From contig CALMVQ010000362.1 in the NCBI GenBank assembly GCA_937873135.1, forward strand, positions 1-64,000: a stretch of 64,000 bases of DNA, read 5' to 3'. Shown in pieces: positions 9,721 to 18,495 of this stretch; within the stretch, counting starts at the first letter, position 1, and every line of letters starts with the position of its first letter. The notes under the pieces are model-generated. The model was not told the DNA's origin. It worked only from the letters and a program-made list of their open reading frames with translations, and searched no databases. This DNA comes from an uncultured Scytonema sp. (GTDB lineage: Bacteria > Cyanobacteriota > Cyanobacteriia > Cyanobacteriales > Nostocaceae). A program made the position numbers and the translations under genes.

Positions 9721-9970
9721 GTTTGTCAGGTGATAAAATTAACCCATCCGTTTTTCAGGACTCCTTTACTTTATGGGGCAACAGTATATACATCAATGAG
9801 GATAAGTTAAGGAAAGTTATGGATCTATAGCGCTTTTCATTTGAATCACATACATTATAATAGGGCAAGCGCTCTTACTTAAGAAATTCCAAGTTTCTGG
9901 CTTTGCACACCAACCTAGTATCCTTAATTGAGGATTCAAAGCTAAATTTCCTTTTCAATAGGAGAATGCA

Positions 9971-12661
9971 ATGTCTTTTGGCTCTATGCGTTTGTACTGG
10001 TTGCAAAGTCTAGGAATTGCGATTGGGAGTGCGATCGCCTTATATACAAATAGCTCGATTGCCCAAATCACTCCAGATCGCACTCTGCCAAATAGTTCCA
10101 ACGTGAGATTAGAGGGCAACACGAGAATTATTTCCGGCGGAACGACAAGAGGCGCTAATCTGTTCCACAGTTTTTCCGAGTTCTCTGTTCCCAGTGGCTC
10201 AACAGCTTTGTTCAATAATGCACTGGATATTCAAAACATTATTAGTCGAGTCACAGGAAAGTCTGCCTCTGAGATTGATGGTTTAATCAAATCTAACGGC
10301 ACAGCCAATCTGTTTCTGATTAATCCGTCGGGGATTATTTTTGGTAAAGATGCTAGTTTGAACATCGGCGGTTCCTTTGTTGCCACAACAGCCAATGCCA
10401 TTGGGTTTGGCAATTTTGGATTTTTCAGCGCCTCGAATCCAGAAGCACCTTCACCTTTGTTAACAGTAAATCCAAATGCCTTATTATTCAATCAAATTGC
10501 AGTAGCACCGATTCAAAATAACTCAACTGCACCAGCAGGAGTAGATCCTGCTGGATTTAATGCAATAGGTCTACGTGTGCCTGATGGTCATAGTTTGCTA
10601 CTGATTGGTGGTAATGTCAATATAGATGGCGGGCAACTGAATGCTTATGGTGGTCGAGTTAAGTTAGGAGGATTGGCAGCCCCAGGAACTGTGGGGCTAG
10701 ATGTGGATGGCAACAATTTGAGTTTGGGCTTTCCTGCTTCTAGTACACGAGCAGATATATCTTTGACTAATAGCGCTGCTGTATATGTAGAAGCGAATGG
10801 TGGTGGTAGTATTGCAGTCAATGCTCGCAATTTAGAAGTTTCGGGCGGAAGCCTACTGAGTGCTGGTATTGGGCAACGCTTAGGATCAGTAGGTAGTCAG
10901 GCGGGAGATATTATGCTCAATGCCACAGGGGAAATAAAAGTTGTAGGGAGCGGTGTTTTCAATGATGTGGAACCGCAAGCAATCGGCAACGGGGGAAACA
11001 TTAATATCTCCTCTGGTTCGTTTTCCCTAACTAATGGTTCTCAACTTTCTGCCAGTACCTTTGGACAAGGGAATGGGGGCAGCGTGAAGATTGATGCTAC
11101 GGGATCTGTGACCGTTGACAACAGCATTGTCAGAAGTAATGTAGGTGAACTTATCATTATATCTGAAGGACTTGGATTCTTATTCCCAGGGGTGGGCAAC
11201 AGTGGTGGCATTAGCATCGACACTGGATCACTCACCGTTGCTAATTCTTCTGAACTTAATTCCAGCAATGTTTTCGGAATGGGTAGGGCGGGCGATATTA
11301 CCATCAAAGCCCGCGATTTAGTTCTATTTAATAATGGGTTTGCATTTAGCAGATTGGAAAAAGGAGGGAGAGGTAGGGCTGGCGATATTCACATTACCAC
11401 AGATGGGTCTGTCTTAGTGACGGGTATCCCTTCAAATGTTGCCGATGAAAATATGGGTCAACTGGTGTCCGCCACTTTTGGAGAGGGGGATGCGGGCAAT
11501 ATAATTATCACAGCTGGTAAGAACGTCTCGTTTGATGGTAGAGGCAGTGATATATTCACTCTTGTGGCTTTCGACAGGGGGGTGGGCAATGCGGGTAACA
11601 TCATTATCAACAGCAAATCCCTCTCGGTTCTTAATGGTGCTCGATTGACTTCTAACACAGAAAACCAGGGAAATGCAGGCAATATCAATATTACTGCCCA
11701 CGATACTATTAAAGTGGATGGGATGAGCAATGGTCCTCCCAGTCAAATAGCTACCGGTGTAAACCCTGGAGCTAGGGGTAATGGAGGGTTGATTAATCTC
11801 AACACTGAGGCTCTTTCGATCACCAATGGTGCTGTTGTGAATGCTAACAATCGTGGAATTGGTGCGGCTGGTAACGTGGAGGTGAAAGCTGGCTCTATTC
11901 GTCTGGACAAAAAAGCCAATATTGGCGCTGATACTACAGCAGGGCAGGGAAATATCAACCTGAACGCTCGTGATTTTTTGCTGTTGCGTCGTGGTAGCAC
12001 GATTACAACCAGTGCCACTGGCACAGCTACAGGGGGCAATATTACTATTAATACTAACAATCTAGTTGCTATCCCAGAGGAAAATAGTGATATCAGAGCC
12101 AATGCACTTGAAAACTTTGGAGGTCGCATAAGCATCAATGCTGTAGGTATCTTTGGTATTCAGTTTCGACAACAAGACACACCATTCAGCGACATTACGG
12201 CTAGTTCTGCCCTTGGTCCACAATTCAGTGGTACAGTAACTATTAGCACACCTGAGGTCGATCCTGTTCGGGGATTAGTACAGCTGCCCACGGTTCCAGT
12301 AAATATCCCTGGATTAGTTGCCTCTAACTGTGCTACTTTTGACACAGGAGGCAGTAGCTTTACCGTCACCGGGCGCGGTGGACTACCCATCAGTCCTACT
12401 GAGCCGTTACAAGATTCAGGTACTCTATCAGCTTGGGTGAGGTTAAAAACACAACCAGAAAACTCAGCCTATACAAATACTCAGCCACAACCAACAGCAA
12501 TTTCAAATACTACTAAAGTTGCTAAAGCGGCAACTCCAATTGTAGCAGCTACTGGTTGGGTCAAAGATCGTAATGGAAACATACAGTTAGTCGCACAAGT
12601 GCCTCAAGTCAATCCTGAGATCCCTTGGCCAACACCTGCAACATGTCCTGTTTCTCAGTAA
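9971..12661 (+). CDS. Two-partner-secretion filamentous haemagglutinin-like exoprotein (TpsA)
   Basis: The 896-residue protein begins with a short signal peptide ending near NSSIAQ (residue ~32). It continues with a haemagglutination-activity/TPS domain (~35-190) with NVRLEGNTRIISGGTTRGAN, NLFHSFSEF, NGTANLFLINPSGIIFGKDA and GSFVATTANAI. The remainder is made of beta-helix repeats of the G-N-G-G-x-I-x-I kind, ending in a conserved VAATGWVKDRNGNIQLVAQ tail and CPVSQ. Such proteins are exported through a TpsB/ShlB pore; none is in this window. AGGAG at 9960 supports the ATG at 9971. It lies 10 bp upstream of the CHAT/TPR gene, so the two are probably one operon. A truncated relative lies at 26.2-27.2 kb and a relic of a third start near 52.64-52.75 kb. 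Confidence 0.88.
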   Translation: MSFGSMRLYWLQSLGIAIGSAIALYTNSSIAQITPDRTLPNSSNVRLEGNTRIISGGTTRGANLFHSFSEFSVPSGSTALFNNALDIQNIISRVTGKSASEIDGLIKSNGTANLFLINPSGIIFGKDASLNIGGSFVATTANAIGFGNFGFFSASNPEAPSPLLTVNPNALLFNQIAVAPIQNNSTAPAGVDPAGFNAIGLRVPDGHSLLLIGGNVNIDGGQLNAYGGRVKLGGLAAPGTVGLDVDGNNLSLGFPASSTRADISLTNSAAVYVEANGGGSIAVNARNLEVSGGSLLSAGIGQRLGSVGSQAGDIMLNATGEIKVVGSGVFNDVEPQAIGNGGNINISSGSFSLTNGSQLSASTFGQGNGGSVKIDATGSVTVDNSIVRSNVGELIIISEGLGFLFPGVGNSGGISIDTGSLTVANSSELNSSNVFGMGRAGDITIKARDLVLFNNGFAFSRLEKGGRGRAGDIHITTDGSVLVTGIPSNVADENMGQLVSATFGEGDAGNIIITAGKNVSFDGRGSDIFTLVAFDRGVGNAGNIIINSKSLSVLNGARLTSNTENQGNAGNINITAHDTIKVDGMSNGPPSQIATGVNPGARGNGGLINLNTEALSITNGAVVNANNRGIGAAGNVEVKAGSIRLDKKANIGADTTAGQGNINLNARDFLLLRRGSTITTSATGTATGGNITINTNNLVAIPEENSDIRANALENFGGRISINAVGIFGIQFRQQDTPFSDITASSALGPQFSGTVTISTPEVDPVRGLVQLPTVPVNIPGLVASNCATFDTGGSSFTVTGRGGLPISPTEPLQDSGTLSAWVRLKTQPENSAYTNTQPQPTAISNTTKVAKAATPIVAATGWVKDRNGNIQLVAQVPQVNPEIPWPTPATCPVSQ

Positions 12662-12671
12662 GGTGTGAATT

Positions 12672-15398
12672 ATGCGAAAACTTCAGATGATTAAGCTTGT
12701 AGCTAGTACAAGGAGTCAGAAGTCAGGAGTCAGAAGTCAGGAGAAAAAATACATATATAAACTAGGTTTTACCCTGTTTCTAACTGTCTGGTTATTTCTG
12801 TCGCGCTGTGCTAGATTTAGTTTGAGAAATGTCATCTTGTTTACTCTGGCAAGTTTATTAACTATTATCCCCAGCACATTCGCTAAACAACTAGAAAACT
12901 CCCCGAGCAAAATTTCCGCCCAAACCATCCAATCCCCAGTTACTACACCACAGCAACTTCTTGAGCAAGGAGAAGCACTTTATCAAGCAGGACGCTTTAG
13001 CGAAGCAGCAACTATTCTACAACAAGCTGTCCGTACTTATCAACGAGAAAGTAACAACCTTGCACAAGCCGCTGCACTCGCTAACCTCTCCCTTATCTAC
13101 CAGCAACTTGACTTGTGGAAAGAAGCCTATGCAGCTATTAACAGTAGCTTGAAGTTACTTGGCTGGGATGATGCAAATCAAAAGTTAAATGTCAACCATC
13201 CAAAGTCCGAATTATTGTCAATTCTCGCACAAACTCTCAATATTCAGGGGGGATTGCAACTGGCACAGGGACAAGCTGATGTATCTTTGAAAACATCACA
13301 GCAAGCAGAGCAAATTTGGCAGAAATTGGGTGACAGTGCCGGAGTAACGCGCAGCCGAATTAACTCTGCACAAGCTTTACGAGTTTCTGGTTTTGATCGT
13401 CGTAGCTTCGCGATCTTGAATGAAGTCTCTCAACAGTTGCTTTCCTCACCTGACTCACTTGTAAAAGTCACGGCTTTGCGTGCTCTTGGAAATACCCAGC
13501 AACAATTCGGGTACTTAGAGAACTCCAGAAAAAATTTAAACCTCAGCTTACAAATTGCCCAACGTCTACAAATGGCGCAAGAAATTAGCCTGAGCGAATT
13601 GTCTCTTGGTAATACTGCTAGAGCATTAGGTAATATAGAAGATGCTATAACTGATTATAAAAATGCTGCTACAGGGCCAAACCCACTCACCAAAGTACAA
13701 GCTCAAATCAATCAGCTCAGCTTACTAATCGAGAACGAACACCTAGCAGAAGCAAAAACATTAATACCCACAATCCAGGCTGAACTCGCTAATTTACCTA
13801 CAAATCAAGCTGGTATTTATGCCAGGATCAATTTTGCTCGCACTTTAACCAAAATTGGGAGCAAGAAAGACATTGCAGAAATTCTGGCAACCAGTGTTCA
13901 ACAAGCCAAAACAATAGGCGATCGACGTGCAGAATCCTATGCGCTAGGCAGCTTGGGAGAAGTTTACGAGCAAAACAATCAGTGGCTTGAAGCGCAGGAT
14001 TTGACGCAGCAAGCATTGTTTCTCGCTCAAAAAATCGATGCCTCAGATATAGCTTATCGTTGGGAGTGGCAGTTAGGACGCTTGCTCAAAGCACGAGGAG
14101 ATATTCAGTCAGCTATATCTGCTTATGATGCGGCAGTCACAAGGCTTCAGTCTCTTCGCCGCGATTTGGTGGCAGTTAACCGAGAAGTACAGTTTAATTT
14201 TCGTGATAGAGTAGAACCCATTTATCGGGAGTCTGTAGAGTTACTTTTACAACAGAAAGGACAAGAAAAGCCCGATTTAGACAAAGTACGTCAGCGAATA
14301 GAAGCCTTGCAAGTAGCAGAACTCGACAACTTTTTCCGAGAAGCTTGCTTGAGTAACCAATTTGTGGTAGTAGACAAAGTAGTAGACAGTGACAACCCAA
14401 ACACTGCTATTTTTTACCCGATTATTCTCGATAACCATTTAGAAGTTATTCTCAAACTTCCCAACCAACAGTTGATGCATAAAACTTTTACAGTCAACCG
14501 TCAGGAAGTCGAGCAAGTCATTACAAAAATGCAACAGACGATAGTCGAACCCGACGCTAATCAGAAATTTCAAGTCGTTTCTCAACAGCTTTATAACTGG
14601 TTAATTAAACCAGTTGAAGGTGATCTCAAAAAGAGTCAAGTAAATACTCTAGTCTTTATCCCAGACGGGTTGTTGAAAAATATTCCGATGTCTGCATTGT
14701 ATGATGGCAAAGAGTATTTAGTCCAAAATTACGCTGTAGCTGTTAGCCCTGGACTGCAACTATTTACTCCCAAACCTCTAGCACAGAAAAAATTAAGTGT
14801 CCTAGCAGGAGGACTATCGCTACCGCCCAGAAATGAAATGTTTGCACCGCTTCCCAACGTTAAGGTTGAACTGGAATCAATTCAGCAATCGGGTATATCG
14901 ACAACTACATTATTGGATGAAAAATTTAGAAGTATGACTTTAGAAAAAGCCATCAACGCTCAACCTTTTAAAGTTGTTCACCTGGCAACTCACGGGCAAT
15001 TTAGCTCTAAAGCGAAAGACACTTTCATCCTAGCAGCCGATGGACGCATCAATGTAAGTGAATTCGATAGTTTGCTCAAAAGTAGAGAGCAAAAACGAAC
15101 AGAGCCAATTGAATTACTTGTTTTGAGTGCTTGCCAAACAGCAGCAGGAGATAACCGTGCGGCATTGGGATTAGCAGGAGTTGCCCTGCGTGCCGGAGCG
15201 CGGAGTACTTTAGCGTCCCTGTGGCAAATTGGCGATAACTCTACAGCCAAGTTTGTTGAGGAATTCTACCACCAGTTAACAGATGGTAAAAGTACGGCAG
15301 TAGCTTTACGCGAGGCTCAATTAAAACTGCTCAAAATGAATGAATACAACCGTCCATTGTACTGGGCACCCTACGTCCTAGTTGGTAATTGGTTGTAG
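12672..15398 (+). CDS. CHAT-domain protease-like protein with TPR repeats
   Basis: The 908-residue protein has an N-terminal hydrophobic stretch (LGFTLFLTVWLFLSR and FTLASLLTIIPSTFA, to ~70), TPR repeats (~90-480, e.g. LLEQGEALYQAGRFSEAATI) and a C-terminal CHAT domain (~600-905). The CHAT domain carries the catalytic His in VVHLATHGQF (~768) and Cys in LVLSACQTAAGD (~818), followed by AGARSTLASLWQI. CHAT proteins are caspase/separase-like peptidases. In cyanobacteria this TPR-CHAT type often sits beside TPS haemagglutinins, and its substrate is unknown. AGGTG supports the ATG at 12672. The first 30 codons include a GGAGTCAGAAGTCA tandem repeat that may be recent, so an internal start is possible. 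A DUF928 gene converges from downstream. Confidence 0.88.
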   Translation: MRKLQMIKLVASTRSQKSGVRSQEKKYIYKLGFTLFLTVWLFLSRCARFSLRNVILFTLASLLTIIPSTFAKQLENSPSKISAQTIQSPVTTPQQLLEQGEALYQAGRFSEAATILQQAVRTYQRESNNLAQAAALANLSLIYQQLDLWKEAYAAINSSLKLLGWDDANQKLNVNHPKSELLSILAQTLNIQGGLQLAQGQADVSLKTSQQAEQIWQKLGDSAGVTRSRINSAQALRVSGFDRRSFAILNEVSQQLLSSPDSLVKVTALRALGNTQQQFGYLENSRKNLNLSLQIAQRLQMAQEISLSELSLGNTARALGNIEDAITDYKNAATGPNPLTKVQAQINQLSLLIENEHLAEAKTLIPTIQAELANLPTNQAGIYARINFARTLTKIGSKKDIAEILATSVQQAKTIGDRRAESYALGSLGEVYEQNNQWLEAQDLTQQALFLAQKIDASDIAYRWEWQLGRLLKARGDIQSAISAYDAAVTRLQSLRRDLVAVNREVQFNFRDRVEPIYRESVELLLQQKGQEKPDLDKVRQRIEALQVAELDNFFREACLSNQFVVVDKVVDSDNPNTAIFYPIILDNHLEVILKLPNQQLMHKTFTVNRQEVEQVITKMQQTIVEPDANQKFQVVSQQLYNWLIKPVEGDLKKSQVNTLVFIPDGLLKNIPMSALYDGKEYLVQNYAVAVSPGLQLFTPKPLAQKKLSVLAGGLSLPPRNEMFAPLPNVKVELESIQQSGISTTTLLDEKFRSMTLEKAINAQPFKVVHLATHGQFSSKAKDTFILAADGRINVSEFDSLLKSREQKRTEPIELLVLSACQTAAGDNRAALGLAGVALRAGARSTLASLWQIGDNSTAKFVEEFYHQLTDGKSTAVALREAQLKLLKMNEYNRPLYWAPYVLVGNWL
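12711..12744 (+). repeat. GGAGTCAGAAGTCA tandem repeat inside a coding start
   Basis: The unit GGAGTCAGAAGTCA is present twice plus a partial GGAG, translating as SQKSGVRSQE near the N-terminus of the CHAT protein. This is a common cyanobacterial short tandem repeat, here within or just before the true coding start. Confidence 0.75.
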
Positions 15399-15452
15399 TA
15401 GGGGCGAACGGCTGAGAGCCCTTACGGCTTGCCCTTACTACTCGCCCCTACT
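15397..15452. terminator. Hairpin between convergent genes
   Basis: AGTAGGGGCGA (15397-15407) and TCGCCCCTACT (15442-15452) are perfect 11-base inverted repeats, with GAGCCCTTACGGCTTGCCC in the loop that can pair further. It overlaps the CHAT stop codon and lies between the CHAT and DUF928 genes. There is no T-run, so it is either a bidirectional terminator or a copy of a common GC-rich cyanobacterial repeat (compare 60234-60253). Confidence 0.55.
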
Positions 15453-15460
15453 GTTCACCC

Positions 15461-16330
15461 TTACTGGCGGTTTGGTGAATTTACTAAAGGAGCCATAGCA
15501 ATATTACCCAAATTGACAGATTGCAATAAACTTTGCCAATCTTCTTGAATAGATGCATCATTAGAATTAGAAAGGCGTATTTGTGCCAGCATAGTTAAAG
15601 CGTCAAACCAAATACCTTCTTTCGCATAGATTACAATCTTTTTTTGGGGATCTGCTGCTGCCAATTGCTGCATTACACGAGAATCTAAATTGACTCTTTG
15701 AATGTCTCCTTCTACGTACACGGGAACACTTGCTGTCTGTTGGCAGTGGACTTTTAAATACCAGTGATATGTTTTACCTACTTCTAAGGGTGTCACAGTA
15801 TTAGGGAGAGGAATACCAATGACACCGGGCTTTGGCGGTAGGGCGATCGCATTTCTATAAATATCCTTTCCCATACTATTCTGCACGATAAATTCACTGC
15901 TTAGGTTAGCCAAATCTTGAGTGTAGGGAACGTAAAACCAAAATGTTGGTCGTTCAGATGTGGTTGACGCCCCTACAATCCCGATCATTGATTCGTCTGT
16001 TTGTTTGCCAACCTTTTGTACCCCTTGCAATGGTACTAAGGCAGTGAGTGCAGTTGAAACCGCAGGACAATTATCTCGGCTACCCATTCCTGCCCTACGC
16101 CCAGATATAGGACTTAACTGAGGCGGTATTTTTGGTAAAACAAAAATTGGTCGAGAGGTACTTTGTTGAGATACACCTCCGCTTGCTTGTGCAGGCTGCT
16201 TAATAGTTCTTGGTTGTTGAGTTTGGGCTGTTACTTGTGCGGGATGTTGGATGGGGAAGCTCAAAATTAGAGCAATTGTTGAAATCCATTTGATTGACAA
16301 GGTACGGTTTCTACTTATGGCTATCTTCAT
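15461..16330 (-). CDS. DUF928 secreted protein
   Basis: The protein has an N-terminal signal peptide (KWISTIALILSFPIQ), then RRAGMGSRDNCPAVSTALTA, PTFWFYVPY, VIGIPLP, LEVGKTYHWYLKV and VYVEGDIQRV, the recognisable core of DUF928. DUF928 proteins occur almost only in cyanobacteria, usually next to CHAT/TPR and TPS haemagglutinin genes, as here. A periplasmic or surface beta-sandwich role is likely but undefined. The ORF starts at 16348; the internal ATG at 16330 fits the signal peptide better. It is convergent with the CHAT gene, so it is transcribed separately. Confidence 0.8.
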   Translation of the reverse strand: MKIAISRNRTLSIKWISTIALILSFPIQHPAQVTAQTQQPRTIKQPAQASGGVSQQSTSRPIFVLPKIPPQLSPISGRRAGMGSRDNCPAVSTALTALVPLQGVQKVGKQTDESMIGIVGASTTSERPTFWFYVPYTQDLANLSSEFIVQNSMGKDIYRNAIALPPKPGVIGIPLPNTVTPLEVGKTYHWYLKVHCQQTASVPVYVEGDIQRVNLDSRVMQQLAAADPQKKIVIYAKEGIWFDALTMLAQIRLSNSNDASIQEDWQSLLQSVNLGNIAMAPLVNSPNRQ

Positions 16331-16360
16331 CATCAGGGGGCATTGCATAATCAGGTATGA

Positions 16361-16747
16361 ATAAAGGGTGTTTAAACATCAACTGTCCGCATTGTGGCTC
16401 CACACATATCCGTAAAAATCGAATGAAAAGAGGTAAACATAATCACAACAGATGTGATTGTCGTCACTAATTTATTTAGGATTATGAGCGATTTAAAACA
16501 GAAAGCAACGAGAAGACAGCAGGAGTGCCTTTGTCTGTATGTCAATGGCATGGATGTTTTAAAAGTCGAAACGGGTTAAAAATCATGCGAGTCGTGGAAC
16601 CGTAATACGTATCATCGCAATATAAATAAAAGTCTGTCCTGTTTGTCAGGTGATGAACTCAACTCATCCGTTTTTCAGGACTCCTTTACTTTATGGGGCA
16701 AGAGTATATACATCAATGAGGATAAGTTAAGGAAAGTTATGGATCTA
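16361..16747. repeat. Chimeric IS1/IS5 direct repeat, right copy (~387 bp)
   Basis: Same unit and orientation as 9431-9827, from ATAAAGGGTG to GGATCTA. It encodes the same InsA zinc-finger scrap, but its ATG is now ATC, and a stop replaces the Gln before FI. The GGGCTTTAAA ten-mer is missing before the IS5-type end at 16552. The tail of an IS5-type transposase lies on the minus strand near 16600-16640. The copy lies just beyond the DUF928 gene start. Confidence 0.85.
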
Positions 16748-17067
16748 GTTAAGTTGAATTTGTTTGAGAAGTTACAACATTATCTTTCAAGATTTTTTGC
16801 AATTCTTTAACTGCGTTGCTAGTGGAACCGAGTTGTAAAGTGGATTGGGTTGGTTGATTTGAGACGCCGTTTGCATTTTGAATGCCTCTAATTTCTTTGT
16901 GTTCTGAATTAAACTTCAATTAGAGGATGAGGCATTTCGGATCGCGAGGGTACTCTTTTAGGATATTTTCAGGAGGAAGTAATTCAGTCATGCTGCTATG
17001 CTCCCACACGCTATATCGTGGGATTAAAATAAGGACGCTTTATATAAGTGTGTTAAGCAAAAAAACA
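16748..17067. other. Non-coding stretch
   Basis: Contains a short scrap reading LQNSLTALLVEPSCKVDWVG-like in one frame, without start or length to call a gene. The 74-residue ORF beginning at 16927 has no family resemblance in its first 47 residues. Confidence 0.4.
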
Positions 17068-17151
17068 ATGGATGAAATTATGGAGGAACTTATAGTTGAG
17101 TGGCTTAGAAAAATAGAAAGTATTCCGCCTAACATAATTAAAGAGGACTAA
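17068..17151 (+). CDS. Possible 27-residue leader peptide upstream of the Uma2 gene
   Basis: An ATG at 17068 opens MDEIMEELIVEWLRKIESIP with acidic and amphipathic character, ending 15 bp before the Uma2 start. The frame stays open upstream to 16927 but that part looks random. No family recognised; it could be chance. Confidence 0.25.
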   Translation: MDEIMEELIVEWLRKIESIPPNIIKED

Positions 17152-17166
17152 AAAGAGGTTACATAT

Positions 17167-17784
17167 ATGACTCAAGCCCCACCAAAACTAGTAACCTTTG
17201 ACGAGTTCATTGCTTGGCATCCAGATAATGTACAAGCTCGATATGAATTGCATAATGGAGTAATTATTGAGATGCCTCCACCCACGGGCGATCATGAAGA
17301 AGTTATAGGTTTTTTAGCTGCACAGCTAACACTTGAATTTACGCGGTTACGGCTGCCTTACTTTATACCAAAAACCGCGTTTGTCAGAATGCCTGAAAAT
17401 AAATCGGGGTATGAACCAGATATAGTGATAATTAATCGCCAGAATCTTGTAAATGAACCATTATGGAAAAAGGAATCAACTCTTACCCAAGGGGCATCAA
17501 TTCCGTTGGCGGTTGAAGTTGTTAGTGCCAGCTGGCGTGATGATTATGCTCATAAACTTATAGATTATGAAGCTTTGGGTATTCCTGAGTACTGGATTGT
17601 GGACTACTTAGCTCTAGGTGGTAGACGGTTCATTGGAAATCCCAAACAACCAACTATCTCGATTTACTCTTTGGTTGAGGATGAATACCAGCTAAATCAG
17701 TTTCGATTTAATGACTACATCCAGTCACCCATATTCTCAGAGCTCACCTTAGCTGCTCAACAGATTTTTCAAGCTGGAACTTGA
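17167..17784 (+). CDS. Uma2 family (DUF820) endonuclease-like protein
   Basis: The 205-residue protein has the Uma2 pattern: FDEFIAWHPDNVQARYELHN-GVIIEMPPPTGDHEEV (residues ~10-45), then YEPDIVIINR (~100), LAVEVVSASWRDDYAHKL (~130) and YEALGIPEYWIVD (~150). This gives the PD-(D/E)XK-type triad (Asp of PDI, Glu of VEV). Uma2 genes are multiplied in cyanobacteria and are thought to be mobile-DNA-related restriction-like nucleases. AGAGG lies 10 bp upstream of the ATG. All catalytic residues are present. Confidence 0.85.
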   Translation: MTQAPPKLVTFDEFIAWHPDNVQARYELHNGVIIEMPPPTGDHEEVIGFLAAQLTLEFTRLRLPYFIPKTAFVRMPENKSGYEPDIVIINRQNLVNEPLWKKESTLTQGASIPLAVEVVSASWRDDYAHKLIDYEALGIPEYWIVDYLALGGRRFIGNPKQPTISIYSLVEDEYQLNQFRFNDYIQSPIFSELTLAAQQIFQAGT

Positions 17785-17868
17785 CATTGATTGGTATAGC
17801 CTTCACACGAGTTTGATAGTGGATATGCCGTAAGTTAATCACCAAGAAGGAGGAAAAATTGATCATCC

Positions 17869-18297
17869 TTACCCGCAGCGCTCATCCAGATATTTTAGGA
17901 AAGAATTAACACCCAGCAGTTGGATGCCATAGGCTACCATGATTGTCCTCAACGCATCATCAGCACGAAAATCATCATCCCCAGTCACAATCATCTCTGC
18001 TTCGCCATCAATAGCCGTAGCAAGCACAGGTAAATCTTTGAAATCTCGACAATTAGGAGGAACCGTTTCCAACTCAACCCATATTGCTCGATGCTGCAAC
18101 TGATATTCAAGGCGGATAGCTTGACTTGCGTCAATTCGTTCTCTTAAGCGGGGGCGATTCCAGACTAGATGGAGTTCTTCCATGAGGGGTTGGCTCATCA
18201 CCAACTGAAATTTGTCCTCAGTGAATGCTTCTAAAACAGGCAATGTAACTCGCCCTTTCAGTAAAATGCGAATCCAAATGTTAGTGTCGATAAACAC
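17869..18297 (-). CDS. PIN-domain ribonuclease (VapC-like toxin), no visible antitoxin
   Basis: The 142-residue protein has FIDTNIWIRILLKG (first Asp), SQPLMEELHLVWNRPRL (Glu), CRDFKDLPVLATAIDGEAEM (Asp) and IVTGDDDFRADDAL (Asp), the four acidic positions of a PIN nuclease. Members cleave RNA and are usually paired with an upstream antitoxin. Here the start is a GTG at the point where homology to a BrnT gene on the other strand begins (18301), so the antitoxin and perhaps the native start appear to have been lost in a rearrangement. Confidence 0.8.
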   Translation of the reverse strand: MFIDTNIWIRILLKGRVTLPVLEAFTEDKFQLVMSQPLMEELHLVWNRPRLRERIDASQAIRLEYQLQHRAIWVELETVPPNCRDFKDLPVLATAIDGEAEMIVTGDDDFRADDALRTIMVAYGIQLLGVNSFLKYLDERCG

Positions 18298-18300
18298 CGA

Positions 18301-18495
18301 ATCAGCTTTGTTGCGGCAACGGCGGTTTTTGATGACCCAAACCGCATTGATGAGGACAGCACAAAGCCAGAGTATGGCGAGGTACGGACGAAAACAATAG
18401 GGCTGATTGAAGGCGAATTAATCATTGTGGTTATCCACACTGACACCAGAGCAGAAACGGCGGATTATTTCAGCAAGGAGGGCAAGGAAAAATGA
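18301..18495 (+). pseudogene. brnT: BrnT toxin, 5'-truncated
   Basis: The open frame encodes ISFVAATAVFDDPNRIDED, then YGEVRTKTIGLIEGELIIVV and IHTDTRAETADYFSKEGKE, ending in TGA at 18493-18495. VFDDP followed by a strand with IGxxxGxLIIVV is the second half of BrnT, a RelE-fold ribonuclease toxin. The first ~40 residues are missing, replaced by the PIN gene start. The stop overlaps the next ATG as ATGA, the usual BrnT/BrnA arrangement. It is not in the ORF track because it has no start. Confidence 0.75.

Larger units (their letters stand above)
9431..9827. repeat. Chimeric IS1/IS5 direct repeat, left copy (~397 bp)
   Basis: The unit runs from ATAAAGGGTGTTTAAACAT to AAAGTTATGGATCTA. It recurs in the same orientation at 16361-16747 with roughly 90% identity and a 10-bp deletion in the right copy. 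The left part encodes the zinc-finger start of IS1 InsA on the plus strand. At 9632 the sequence switches to GGATGTTTTAAAAG, the terminus of an IS5-type element whose transposase tail (TFIYIAMI) reads on the minus strand. The two copies bracket the haemagglutinin, CHAT and DUF928 genes. Confidence 0.85.

Noticed and set aside
10231-12390. Minus-strand ORFs across the haemagglutinin gene
   Set aside because: Shadows caused by the repetitive Gly/Asn/Ala codons of the beta-helix repeats.
15397-15452. Certain Rho-independent terminator
   Set aside because: The hairpin is perfect but lacks a T-run and matches a common dispersed repeat, so only a tentative terminator call is made.
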